Source: Lewinellaceae bacterium (GTDB lineage Bacteria > Bacteroidota > Bacteroidia > Chitinophagales > Saprospiraceae). Taken from it: 64,000 nucleotides of DNA. The notes below the pieces were generated by a model. It had not been told where the DNA came from. It did no database searches and was given only the letters and a program-made list of their open reading frames with translations. Positions 44,001 through 51,259 of this stretch are shown piece after piece (within the stretch, counting starts at the first letter, position 1; each line of letters begins with the position of its first letter). The stretch covers positions 1,240,001 through 1,304,000 of the forward strand of contig JACJYL010000002.1 in assembly GCA_020636105.1 (NCBI GenBank), given 5' to 3'. The position numbers and the translations under genes were made by a program.

Positions 44001-44705
44001 AATGTCGAGATTACTATTTTTAACGGCAGCCATTATTTGTTCAAGATTGATATTATTAGCCTTCATGGCATCTGGATCCACATCAATCTGATACTCCCTA
44101 ACATATCCTCCAATGGAGGCAACCTCTGCAACTCCATCGGCTGAAGAAAGTCCATATCTCACATAAAAATCCTGAATAGATCGCAGTTCCTGAAGATCCC
44201 AACCTCCCGTTGGGTTTCCTTCTGAATCTCTTCCTTCTAGGGTATACCAATATATCTGCCCTAAAGCAGTAGCATCAGGGCCTAATGTGGGTTGCACACC
44301 GGAAGGGAGCGTATTGGCGGGAAGGGAATTGAGTTTTTCTAAAATTCTACTTCGACTCCAATAAAAATCGACGTTGTCCTTAAAAATGACGTAAATACTG
44401 GAAAACCCGAACATGGAGTTACTTCGAATACTTTTTACTCCGGGAATTCCAAGTAACGCCGTTGTCATTGGGTAACTAATCTGATCCTCTACATCTTGTG
44501 GAGAACGTCCCATCCATTTGGTGAAAACAATTTGTTGATTTTCCCCAATATCAGGAATGGCATCTACGGCAACGGGATCACGGGGAAGCCAATTTACACC
44601 GAAATCAAAGGGTGCAGTAACTATACCCCAGCTGAGAAACATACCAAGCAGTAGCCAGGTTACAAGTTTATTCTCAAGAAAAAACCGGATAATTCTATTT
44701 AACAT
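41034..44705 (-). CDS. cusA: CusA-type RND copper/silver efflux permease, with extra membrane insert
   Basis: This 1223-residue RND permease has the usual N-terminal helix (RIIRFFLENKLVTWLLLGMF), periplasmic porter loops, the helix-4 region VALSGIAIAIGTMVDMGIVL, and a C-terminal half with FGIATDDGVLVATFLRD and MPMAIPSFGGMVLAVITMFV-like helices. At about residues 530-640 there is an insert with several additional helices not found in standard ~1040-residue CusA, which explains the length. It exports Cu(I)/Ag(I) from the periplasm or cytosol with CusB and the TolC channel. It is the first structural gene of the long minus-strand cluster. Confidence 0.93.
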   Translation of the reverse strand: MLNRIIRFFLENKLVTWLLLGMFLSWGIVTAPFDFGVNWLPRDPVAVDAIPDIGENQQIVFTKWMGRSPQDVEDQISYPMTTALLGIPGVKSIRSNSMFGFSSIYVIFKDNVDFYWSRSRILEKLNSLPANTLPSGVQPTLGPDATALGQIYWYTLEGRDSEGNPTGGWDLQELRSIQDFYVRYGLSSADGVAEVASIGGYVREYQIDVDPDAMKANNINLEQIMAAVKNSNLDIGAQTLEINMVEYFVRGLGYIKNTEDIEESVVAVNNNVPIKIKDVARVHLGPETRRGALDKSGAEATGGVVVARYGSNPMQVIDNVKAKIKEIEPGLPQKTLADGTVSQVKIIPFYDRTQLINETLGTLQEALTLEILITIIVVILMLLNLKSSLLVSGTLPLAVLMVFIAMRYFGVDANIVALSGIAIAIGTMVDMGIVLTESMLIRMKEAPPDESLLTSIYEATIEVASAVLTAVATTIVSFIPVFAMEAAEGKLFRPLAFTKTFALTASIIVAITILPAMAHSVFSIKSKREWTRYVANLLLIGGGVWLSISFNVNLGILAIFIGVMELATIGIKKLVSERTVETFNILKNIFYGGMVAYLLAHEWMPLGVNKSVFANFIFVAGISGILIGFFYIIIYFYESILSFLLRIKLLFLLIPVVLVYLGVRIMQNTGQEFMPSLDEGSFLLMPTAMPHSGMQENLKNVRLLDMAVTAIPEVESVVGKLGRVESPLDPAPISMYENVILYKSEYKTDVDGHRIRFKVDENRAFIRDENNELIQDDRGQYFRQWRDHIKNPDDIWNEIVKVTRLPGVTSAPKLQPIETRLVMLQTGMRAPMGIKVYGSDLKTIEDFGIKLEKYLKDVNGVKDVAVFADRIVGKPYLELEIDRNAISRHGLTVNQVQQYIQAAVGGMKMTETVEGRERYPVRIRYPRELRDDPDAINKVLLPSKSGGQIQLGELVKTHFVQGPQSIKSEDGFLVGYVLFDKEPGYSEVEVVNEVQDYFSSIIQSGTLEVPPGISYKFAGNFEQQERASKRLSIVVPIALLIIFLILYFEFKSVLVTSMVFSGVFVAFAGGFIMIWLYGQPWFLDFSVLGTNMRDLLGVHTLNLSVAVWVGFLALFGIATDDGVLVATFLRDSFKRNKPDSVEGIRAAVIEGGKRRVRPAMMTSATTILALLPVLASSGRGSDIMIPMAIPSFGGMVLAVITMFVVPVLYSSMEEIKLKIFSKG

Positions 44706-44965
44706 ATAACAAATACTTTTCTAATCCATTTGACTATCCTATCAATTAAAGCTCTATCGATCAAAGTATGATCGTAAATATTTTATTATAGGTTGCCAGT
44801 TAAATTTTAATCACCACAGGTTTGTAAAGACGTGGTGACCATTTCTTGAATATCTTTCAGCAATGTTATCCTTGAAGAGGGATAATTTTAGTAAAAGATA
44901 CCATAATGCGCACGGCATTAGACCCCCTCCTAAGATGTCAGGAAAGAACCACTAAAAAGTATATG

Positions 44966-45436
44966 TTATAAAAGGAAAGATTCGACAAGGATAGGAATAT
45001 CCCTCGATATCAAAGGTGGTTTGTAGAAAGCCTGTGAAGGCGTTTCTTCTTCAAATGTGTAAGCATTATTTACAAAAAATATGCTTACATAAACAGCGAC
45101 AAATTGCTGTAGCTGCGCATTCTGAATAAAATCTTGAGACTGAACCTGGTCATCAATGTCAGCTTCCACATGAAGGGTTTGGTTTTCGCAACAGTCCTTT
45201 TTTTCATTAGAACAGTCTTTCTTGTGTTCATGTTTGTGCTGATGAGTTGCATGATCCTTACTCGCATGCTCTGCTTCTTGTTGTACTTGGCAACTTTCAG
45301 CGATTCCAAACAAGGAAATGGATTGAAGTTCTCCATTACAGTAGTGCATATCAATAGAAAAACTCAATGTTGTTGCAAACATTAAGAGCGCCATGGATAA
45401 GGCTATTAAACGATATGTATTACTGATTTGATTCAT
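44966..45436 (-). CDS. HYC_CC_PP-family secreted protein
   Basis: This 156-residue protein has a hydrophobic N-terminus (LIALSMALLMFATTLSFSID) followed by three signatures that name the family: HYC in DMHYCNGEL, CC in KKDCCENQT within a His/Lys-rich stretch (HATHQHKHEHKKDC), and PP near the end (FYKPPL). It is expected in the envelope and probably binds Cu or Zn. It sits upstream of cusA with a 260-base gap and has a good promoter of its own at 45456-45484. Function is not established for the family. Confidence 0.8.
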   Translation of the reverse strand: MNQISNTYRLIALSMALLMFATTLSFSIDMHYCNGELQSISLFGIAESCQVQQEAEHASKDHATHQHKHEHKKDCSNEKKDCCENQTLHVEADIDDQVQSQDFIQNAQLQQFVAVYVSIFFVNNAYTFEEETPSQAFYKPPLISRDIPILVESFLL

Positions 45437-45455
45437 TTATTTATAATACGTATTG

Positions 45456-45484
45456 CAAAGTTATAACTTTAGCTACAATGCAAT
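45456..45484 (-). promoter_or_regulatory. promoter for the HYC_CC_PP gene
   Basis: On the minus strand TAACTTTG (45456-45463) fits the -7 box TAnnTTTG, and TTG (45481-45483) lies 17 bases upstream, near the -33 distance. The gene start at 45436 is 20 bases further on. It probably drives this gene and perhaps the copper cluster. Confidence 0.55.
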
Positions 45485-45562
45485 TTACACAATTTTGTGA
45501 ATAATTTATAAAATTTTGACATTACTAATTTCTAAACCCTTTGGGATTTATACTTTTTTACC

Positions 45563-45742
45563 TTATAATTCATGCCGATATTTACAATCTACCTTGTGAA
45601 TATTCTTGTAAACTAAGGTGTCAAGTCTGGTATTCAAACAAGGGTAAGTGGAACTACTATAGTTCATTTGGAATACAATTTTAGATAGATTTAAATCGCC
45701 ATAACTAAGTAACTCTTTTACCTTTTCCATCTTTTGGGAATT
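45563..45742 (-). pseudogene. truncated AraC-type DNA-binding segment, third HMA-AraC regulator
   Basis: The minus strand reads INSQKMEKVKELLSYGDLNL, then SKIVFQMNYSSSTY and a short tail. This matches the first helix-turn-helix of the intact regulators (MEKVKELVEYDEMNFSEIAY at 31104-31703 and MNYSSVAYLSS at 29194-29763). The HMA half and the start of the AraC domain are missing, and the end does not keep the usual second helix-turn-helix. The break coincides with the start of the orphan gene segment, so insertion of that segment may have cut it. Probably inactive. Confidence 0.65.
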
Positions 45743-45773
45743 AATTCTTATCATAAAAAAAATTAAAACCAAG

Positions 45774-47174
45774 TTATGTTGAAATAAGTAGTTCTTTTAC
45801 CTCTTTTAATGTTTTTGGTAATTTTTGTTTATCACTTACTTCTAATTCTACTTCGTATCGTGTGAATAAAAATAAAGGTATAGAAAATTTAAGCTTATGT
45901 TTGATTGATACATCTCCACTTCTCAGTCTTTTATTGATCTTATTAGTATCAATATGCTTACTAGAAATTTTTTCAAAATACTTTTTCAAATCTTTCAAAA
46001 TATCTTCCATTTCTTCATAAGAAGTTCGATCATTTTCAACCTCATTGTCAATCTCAGGAATTATTTTTTCTATCAGATTGGTATCGATCCATTTATTTGG
46101 TTTTCTTGTAGATACCAAGGAGCTGATTTCCAACCTTATTAAATCTGTATTTGAGAGAACATCAGTTGTATTTGTTCTAATCTCTTGAATATTATTTTTT
46201 ATTTCATTAATTTCCCTAATTGTGTATTGGTTTACAGTACCATAGTATTCTATTAATTTATTTAGCCACTGCTCAATTAAACCTAAATATTCAAATTCCT
46301 CTTTTGTATGATCAGATTTAAAAAGCATAGCATGTCCTAATTTCAATCTTTTCTCTGCAGCCTCAATCAAGCCTTCCTTGTCTTCGATTACAGTAATTTC
46401 TCGATTTTGTATTAAAATATTGATTTCTTTTAAATGCTTATCAGTAAGTTCTCGTAAAAAATCTAAAAGTTCTTTTCTACTTCTCATCCTCATATACGTC
46501 TCTCTCAAATATTTATTAAACTTCACTTCGCACGCAAAAATATTCATTGGAACTTTCCCTGTCAATTTCTCTTTATAAACTGTAAACATTCCAAAATCAG
46601 GCATTGCCTCAAGCCATTTTTGAAATGTTTGATACAAAAGCACCAAATCTCTCTCTTTAATATCATATTCAGGTTGATGGGGTTCAAGAAACTCTAACAA
46701 TAGTAATTTATCATCATCAGTAATTTCTTTATTATCGAGCTTAATATTTTCAATTAAAAGTCTAAGAGCTGATTCAAATATGTAACCACCAACTTCTGGA
46801 GTACCAAAACTTTTATTCAAATAATCCAAATATTCTGTTACTTCTTCAAACCAATTATCTTCTCCAAAGTAATATTCTAAACAATGTGCAAAATATTGTA
46901 AATTATTAATGATTTGCCCAGGGATAAATGAATAATTTTTTTTTGAAAATTTTGGTAATGATTTAAATTTTTGATGAGTTGAACAACAATCAGGAAATTT
47001 ATCATACCAGTTATTTGCCCATTCTTTGACTTGTAAAAGTAGTGGAGTGTCTGCTTTTAGCGATAAATCGGGATTAAATTCATTCAGAGGGTAACTTTTA
47101 AAAGGGTGTAAAAAAATATCCCCTCCTTCAATTTTCCATAGAGGGCCTATTTTACTTATTTTTGAAGGTTCCAT
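45774..47174 (-). CDS. unknown large soluble protein with coiled-coil region
   Basis: This 466-residue protein has no signal peptide and no membrane helix. It is rich in Lys, Glu, Leu, Asn and Ile. A coiled-coil-like region (~310-350, TIREINEIKNNIQEIRTNTT) and a charged helical region after it (IEKIIPEIDNEVENDRTSYE) are the only visible features. There are no nuclease, ATPase or HTH motifs. It lies 57 bases after the bTHX-fusion gene on the same strand and is strongly AT-rich. The two look like an orphan accessory pair. I cannot assign a family. Confidence 0.65.
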   Translation of the reverse strand: MEPSKISKIGPLWKIEGGDIFLHPFKSYPLNEFNPDLSLKADTPLLLQVKEWANNWYDKFPDCCSTHQKFKSLPKFSKKNYSFIPGQIINNLQYFAHCLEYYFGEDNWFEEVTEYLDYLNKSFGTPEVGGYIFESALRLLIENIKLDNKEITDDDKLLLLEFLEPHQPEYDIKERDLVLLYQTFQKWLEAMPDFGMFTVYKEKLTGKVPMNIFACEVKFNKYLRETYMRMRSRKELLDFLRELTDKHLKEINILIQNREITVIEDKEGLIEAAEKRLKLGHAMLFKSDHTKEEFEYLGLIEQWLNKLIEYYGTVNQYTIREINEIKNNIQEIRTNTTDVLSNTDLIRLEISSLVSTRKPNKWIDTNLIEKIIPEIDNEVENDRTSYEEMEDILKDLKKYFEKISSKHIDTNKINKRLRSGDVSIKHKLKFSIPLFLFTRYEVELEVSDKQKLPKTLKEVKELLIST

Positions 47175-47231
47175 TTACATTAAATTTAAAATTTACCTTG
47201 AAAGACAAATTAGCTTTGTTCTCTTTCTAAT

Positions 47232-48680
47232 TTATTTTATCGCAGACAACAACATCCCAACTGCTGATGTTGGCTTTTGATTATCAAATAAAATTCTTGC
47301 AACTATTCCATTCCCTAAACATCTCTCCTCATTTTTATATTTTATTAAAATTGCTTGATTCTTGAATGTAAATATTCCGTGACTACTTCCACTATATTCT
47401 TTTATTCTTTGAGTTTGTTTTGTCGTTAACCAATTTGCTTCTGCTCCAAAAGCATTGAATATTCCAATTAATTTATCAAAGTCAATACAAAGGCTAATTC
47501 TTATTCTGTCAAAAATAATGTTGATCGTATCTTTTATTCCAAATGGTTTTGAAAAAATTGGTTGAACAGTCGGAATTGAAATTAATCGAATATAGTTTGT
47601 AACTGGATAATTTTTACCTGTGAATTGTTTTATTAATGCCTCCAATATATATTTACCTTTAAACTTATGCTCATGCGAATAAGCTCCAATTAATACGCAA
47701 TCTTCAATAACATTGTAGGCATGGTGTTCCCTATTGCATTTCTCAATCAACTCAATCAATTCCATATGATAATCTTCGTAAGGAAATTCCGAATCGAGTA
47801 ATTTCATTTCGACTCCTCTTAATGGGTCAATACCTTTATCATTCTTAATTAACTTTACAACTCTATTTCCTTTCTCTATCTGTCTAAACATTCGTTTTAC
47901 TTGTTTCCCCATTTTTTTATCCTTAACCACACTATCTATCTCCTCGATAGATTTTTTATTTTTTTTGAGGTTATCTATTATTTTTTTTGCTTCAATATTT
48001 TTTTGTCCTTCTTTCATTTCTATAAGTTGTACAAAATCTTCTCCCTTATATAAGATATCTCCAATTTGAATGAAATTTGTAATATCGGCGATTAAAGCAA
48101 ATTCTAATGGATTGTTTTCGTTAATTTCATCCACTTTCCTAATAACTGAACCTAGATTAGATGTCGATAAAGTTGGAGGGAGTTCTTCAAGATACAACCT
48201 TCTGATTAAATGAGTCGCTCCTCCCAAAATCGTACAACCAATTGCACTTCCTATGCTTCTTAAAACATTAGTTTTAAATTTTGAAAAATTAATTTTTTGC
48301 CGGACTTTCTTTTCAAAATCCTTTTTTCTTTCCCTACGGTATTCTTTTAATTTAATTTTGAGAGATTCTTGATCTTTTTCAATTTCAAGTATTTCAAATA
48401 TTATTAACTGTTGAGCGATAGCCCACCCTTCATGACATTTTTTAAAAAAGATCTCTGTTTTTAATTTATTTACCCCTATTTCTTCAACTTTTATTTTTGA
48501 ATTCTTCATTCCAAATAAAAAAGCAAAAAAAGAGATTTGTCTAATGGTTTTCTCGAATCCTTTTTTATCATCAACTGTTCCTCGAGAATTTGTATTTTTT
48601 TTCTTTGGCTTAGGCCAGTGCTTCCCATAGCTTCCATTATGTATTTTGCCCTTCCTTGTTTTTAAATCACCTTTCCCCAT
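47232..48680 (-). CDS. bTHX-like N-terminus fused to a possible PD-(D/E)XK domain protein
   Basis: This 482-residue protein starts at the ATG at 48680; an upstream ATG at 48737 would add 19 residues. Residues 1-28 (MGKGDLKTRKGKIHNGSYGK, then HWPKPKKK) closely resemble ribosomal protein bTHX (S31) of Bacteroidota, normally a protein of about that length alone. A basic helical region (~100-165) follows. Residues ~190-230 read ALIADITNFIQIGDILYKGE and then LIEMKEG, with Asp208, Glu221 and Lys223 spaced like a PD-(D/E)XK nuclease core. The rest is unassigned. No family is known to me. It pairs with 45774-47174. Confidence 0.6.
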   Translation of the reverse strand: MGKGDLKTRKGKIHNGSYGKHWPKPKKKNTNSRGTVDDKKGFEKTIRQISFFAFLFGMKNSKIKVEEIGVNKLKTEIFFKKCHEGWAIAQQLIIFEILEIEKDQESLKIKLKEYRRERKKDFEKKVRQKINFSKFKTNVLRSIGSAIGCTILGGATHLIRRLYLEELPPTLSTSNLGSVIRKVDEINENNPLEFALIADITNFIQIGDILYKGEDFVQLIEMKEGQKNIEAKKIIDNLKKNKKSIEEIDSVVKDKKMGKQVKRMFRQIEKGNRVVKLIKNDKGIDPLRGVEMKLLDSEFPYEDYHMELIELIEKCNREHHAYNVIEDCVLIGAYSHEHKFKGKYILEALIKQFTGKNYPVTNYIRLISIPTVQPIFSKPFGIKDTINIIFDRIRISLCIDFDKLIGIFNAFGAEANWLTTKQTQRIKEYSGSSHGIFTFKNQAILIKYKNEERCLGNGIVARILFDNQKPTSAVGMLLSAIK

Positions 48681-48933
48681 GTTTTTAATTTTTATGGTTC
48701 GTGACAACCTTTTCAAAGCCGATAAAAAAAAATTCAAACCATATATTTCAATTCTAAATATAAAATACTTCTTGCACTTTACAACAATACTCTTCCTGAA
48801 AACATTGAAAAAGCAAGCAATAAAATGCGACGATAATTCCTATTTAAATGAGATCCTTAAAGAAAGTAGTTTTCTCAAAGAAAATGGATGTAGATTCTGA
48901 CCATTTATTGGAAGGTAAAATCGGCGACTTTGA

Positions 48934-49098
48934 ACGGCCAATCAAAAAAATTATTATTTACTTCCTCTGTTATTGGCTAAGGAGCTCAATGAGGATTTGA
49001 ACGAAAAGGTATTTGCACAACGTCAATGCGAATGCAACGAGGAAGATTATATAAATGTACTTCCAAAAAACGTTATTATATCCGTCAAAAAAATTTAA
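48934..49098 (+). other. coherent but start-less reading frame, probable gene remnant
   Basis: The stretch 48681-49268 holds no intact gene. Within it the plus strand keeps one open frame from after TGA at 48931 to TAA at 49096-49098 (NYYLLPLLLAKELNEDLNEK, then VFAQRQCECNEEDYINVLPK). Codon choice looks coding-like, but there is no start codon in a good place. It may be a relic of a mobility gene lost beside the tRNA. No family is recognised. Confidence 0.3.
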
Positions 49099-49165
49099 GA
49101 TGATGTTAAAAAAAATCGACCAAGACGTCGACAAACAAAGAAAGGTTGGAGAAAAATGTAATTTG

Positions 49166-49183
49166 TTGTACCTATGTTGTACC
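49166..49183. repeat. tandem TTGTACC pair near the island end
   Basis: TTGTACC occurs at 49166-49172 and again at 49177-49183, an 11-base period, 80 bases from the tRNA-Phe 3' end. Short repeats at this distance could be arm-type sites of a lost recombinase. Chance is possible. Confidence 0.3.
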
Positions 49184-49203
49184 CAAGATTCTTTAAACTA
49201 AAA

Positions 49204-49235
49204 AAGCCAAGTCTATCGACTTGGCTTAATTTTTT
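49204..49235 (-). terminator. bidirectional terminator downstream of tRNA-Phe
   Basis: AAGCCAAGTC (49204-49213) and GACTTGGCTT (49218-49227) form a perfect 10-base stem with a four-base loop, with a T-run after it on either strand. On the minus strand it lies about 40 bases after the tRNA 3' end. A second small palindrome (ATCAAGA/TCTTGAT, 49240-49258) lies between them. Confidence 0.7.
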
Positions 49236-49268
49236 AAGTATCAAGAATTTATCTTGATTTTTTGTTTG

Positions 49269-49341
49269 TGGTGTGGGGCGGGTTTGAACCGCCGACACCA
49301 GGATTTTCAGTCCTGTGCTCTACCAACTGAGCTACCGCACC
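49269..49341 (-). tRNA. tRNA-Phe (anticodon GAA)
   Basis: The minus strand folds as a 73-base cloverleaf. The acceptor arm starts GGTGCGG, the D arm is GCTC...GAGC, the anticodon stem-loop is CAGGACTGAAAATCCTG with GAA, and the T arm GGCGG-TTCAAAC-CCGCC is perfect. The 3' acceptor strand is CCACACC with discriminator A. The CCA is not encoded. Pairing of 5' and 3' acceptor strands has one C5-A68 mismatch; all other pairs match. The 3' end faces the AT-rich metal island, as expected for a tRNA used as an integration site. Confidence 0.93.
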
Positions 49342-49410
49342 ATCCGCAAAATAAACAAAGCAAAAACGTCCTTCGTCAATTCTTTTTCTGCCTTATTTAT
49401 TTAGCGGTTG

Positions 49411-49441
49411 CAAATTTAGCCCTATTTTTTATTTTTCACAA
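49411..49441 (-). promoter_or_regulatory. promoter for tRNA-Phe
   Basis: On the minus strand TAAATTTG (49411-49418) fits the -7 box and TTG (49439-49441) lies 20 bases upstream, the standard Bacteroidota spacing. It points at the tRNA gene 70 bases downstream. The remaining gene-free stretch 49342-49660 shows no other feature I can support. Confidence 0.65.
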
Positions 49442-49660
49442 TAGTCAGGGAAAAAAATTTAATAAAAGTTTACTTTATTTTTAAAATCCCTCGCCAATCA
49501 TAACAAAAGCCCCGAAAATAAAGTTCTCCAGTCACCCGCCTACCAAAATTTTAAACCGGGAAGCAGGAATTTTTTGTTGTATACTTTTCGGGAGTTTATC
49601 CCTTTTACCCGGGAAAACGTATTTTGCACCTTCATTTTATTAAAATTAAACCATCACTAT

Positions 49661-50485
49661 ATGTCATCGCCCTGGAGATTTGCCGCAGCACCTTTCATTA
49701 TCGGAGCCATTTATTATTTGTACAAGACATTTGATGACCCTTCTTATGCCCTATATATAGTCCCCTTCATCATCATCCTCGTCATATTTTATGTATTGAG
49801 CCCGCAGATCAACTGGTTTTGGTTTAAGCGTAAACCGCCAAAACTGCCAAAACCCCTCGCACTCTTCCTACAAAAAAACCATAGATTCTATCAAAACTTA
49901 TCCGTGGAAAATAAACAAAAATTCCGCGACCGGGTGTCCCTTTACATGAAAGCAGCAGATTTCATGCCCATGGTCTTCGAAAAAGTACCCACCGACGTAC
50001 AAGGGGTGGCCGCCGCCTGTGCAGTGCAGATCTCTTTTGGAAAAGAAAATTTCCTTTTCCCCGATTATGAACACATCATCGTATATCCCAAAGCATTCCC
50101 CTCACCTCAGTACCCGCGTAATATCCATCCTTCTGAGATTTACGATCACGACGGAGTCATCATGTTTTCCGCGGAACATTTGATGTTTGGTTTCATCGAC
50201 CCCCACAAATACTTCAATGTCGGACTCCACGAATACGCAAAAGTCTTTATCGAAAGCTATCCCACCGAACCCTGGCCCGAATTAGACGAAGACACCTGGG
50301 ACCGATTACATGAAATTAGCGGGTTCAAAAAAGAAGCTATTTTCAAATACATGAACATCGACGATATCACCCCCCTGGCCGTCAGTATTGTCCTGTTTTT
50401 TGATTTCCCACAATCCTTCAAAACAGTGCTTCCCGACCTCTATGATCTTTACGTGACTATTTTCAATATCAACCCGGCAGAGTAA
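49661..50485 (+). CDS. MtfA-like (M90) protein with broken HExxH
   Basis: This 274-residue protein starts at the ATG at 49661, where a membrane helix begins soon after (PFIIGAIYYLYK, with a second, LYIVPFIIILVIFYVLS). The soluble half resembles MtfA/DgsA-type zinc peptidases of the M90 family: a conserved strand-rich region (FPDYEHIIVYPKAFPSPQYP, then DGVIMFSAEHLMFGF) before the helix with the metal motif. That motif reads HEYAK at 190-194 instead of HExxH, with Lys in place of the second His, so it is likely catalytically dead or binds differently. It is the first ordinary chromosomal gene next to the tRNA. Confidence 0.75.
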   Translation: MSSPWRFAAAPFIIGAIYYLYKTFDDPSYALYIVPFIIILVIFYVLSPQINWFWFKRKPPKLPKPLALFLQKNHRFYQNLSVENKQKFRDRVSLYMKAADFMPMVFEKVPTDVQGVAAACAVQISFGKENFLFPDYEHIIVYPKAFPSPQYPRNIHPSEIYDHDGVIMFSAEHLMFGFIDPHKYFNVGLHEYAKVFIESYPTEPWPELDEDTWDRLHEISGFKKEAIFKYMNIDDITPLAVSIVLFFDFPQSFKTVLPDLYDLYVTIFNINPAE

Positions 50486-50652
50486 AAACTACCTGGTTTT
50501 CTTCCCGGTGCATCAGCCAATCGAATGGCTCCCAGATCATGCATCATGCCTGCGCTACGCTGGGCACCGGGCTATCCGCTATCACTCCTATCCCTTGCTG
50601 TCCTCGTCCCTGCGGCGCCCTGCGCTCAAATCGCTCCGGCCTTATTTCCATT
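50486..50652. repeat. G+C-rich intergenic stretch, possible dispersed repeat
   Basis: Between 50486 and 50652 the bases are G+C-rich and non-coding, with runs such as GCGCTACGCTGGGCACCGGG and CCCTGCGGCGCCCTGCGCTC. The form resembles dispersed intergenic repeats seen in Saprospiria-like genomes. No copy is visible elsewhere in this window. Confidence 0.3.
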
Positions 50653-51192
50653 TTAAATCTCCCTGAACGAATTGATCATATCCTCCATCACCTGCCTATG
50701 TTTTTCTTTTTCGGCTGCGGTACACCACGTCATCACCTGGTAGTAATGATCAGTGCCTTTCAGATAGGCGAATTTGTAATGGATATCCATTTCATCATAA
50801 ACAGCATCCATTTGCAGCACCCTGGCACTCAGCCCGTTGATGGTCCTCTCCTCAAAGTCATTCCCTTCAAACTGCCCCAATTCCATGTTAATCCCCAGCA
50901 TCAGCAGGTCGCTGTATCCCTGAAGATCAAAGGAGTAAAGACTATCCAGGCCATTTTCAACCAGGGCCATCCTAAATTCTTCAACACTTTCATCGATAAC
51001 GATAATGTAGAGTTCCTGGGAAATGTTCTGATACTGAAGAGAAGCGTCTTCATTGAGATCGGTGGTCCTTTCCAGAAAGGCAGGAATATTCATGCTGTAC
51101 CGATCTTCGATGACAACTTCCTGACTCCCCTTTTGGGTACCACACGAGGTCAATAGGAAAAATACAGGGACAAGTGGCAATAATTTTCGCAT
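50653..51192 (-). CDS. lipoprotein of unknown function
   Basis: This 179-residue protein has a lipoprotein signal (lipobox LTSC) and a mixed alpha/beta mature part (EDRYSMNIPAFLERTTDLNE, then YQNISQELYIIVIDES, GLSARVLQMDAVYDE and EDMINSFREI). The pattern resembles small PsbP- or DUF1795-like lipoproteins. No catalytic motif is visible. It lies just before the IS200/IS605 insertion, which ends about 70 bases from its start. Confidence 0.75.
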   Translation of the reverse strand: MRKLLPLVPVFFLLTSCGTQKGSQEVVIEDRYSMNIPAFLERTTDLNEDASLQYQNISQELYIIVIDESVEEFRMALVENGLDSLYSFDLQGYSDLLMLGINMELGQFEGNDFEERTINGLSARVLQMDAVYDEMDIHYKFAYLKGTDHYYQVMTWCTAAEKEKHRQVMEDMINSFREI

Positions 51193-51259
51193 AGGTTATT
51201 TTTTTAAAATCGTTAATTGAGGAGGGCAAGATAAAAGATTTTGCCGAATAAGTAAACGA

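Noticed and set aside
34907..45436. CRISPR array or phage genes in the island
   Set aside because: No spaced repeats and no phage structural or integrase genes are visible.
45563..45772. Intact AraC gene
   Set aside because: The sensor half and second helix-turn-helix are missing, so it is listed as a remnant.
48681..48900. A plus-strand frame from 48646 overlapping the bTHX-fusion start
   Set aside because: Its first half is the reverse of the bTHX-like region and the rest has no signature.
49161..49260. Possible attachment site with repeats near the tRNA
   Set aside because: The matching copy of the tRNA 3' end would be outside the window, so no direct repeat can be shown; only the short tandem is listed.
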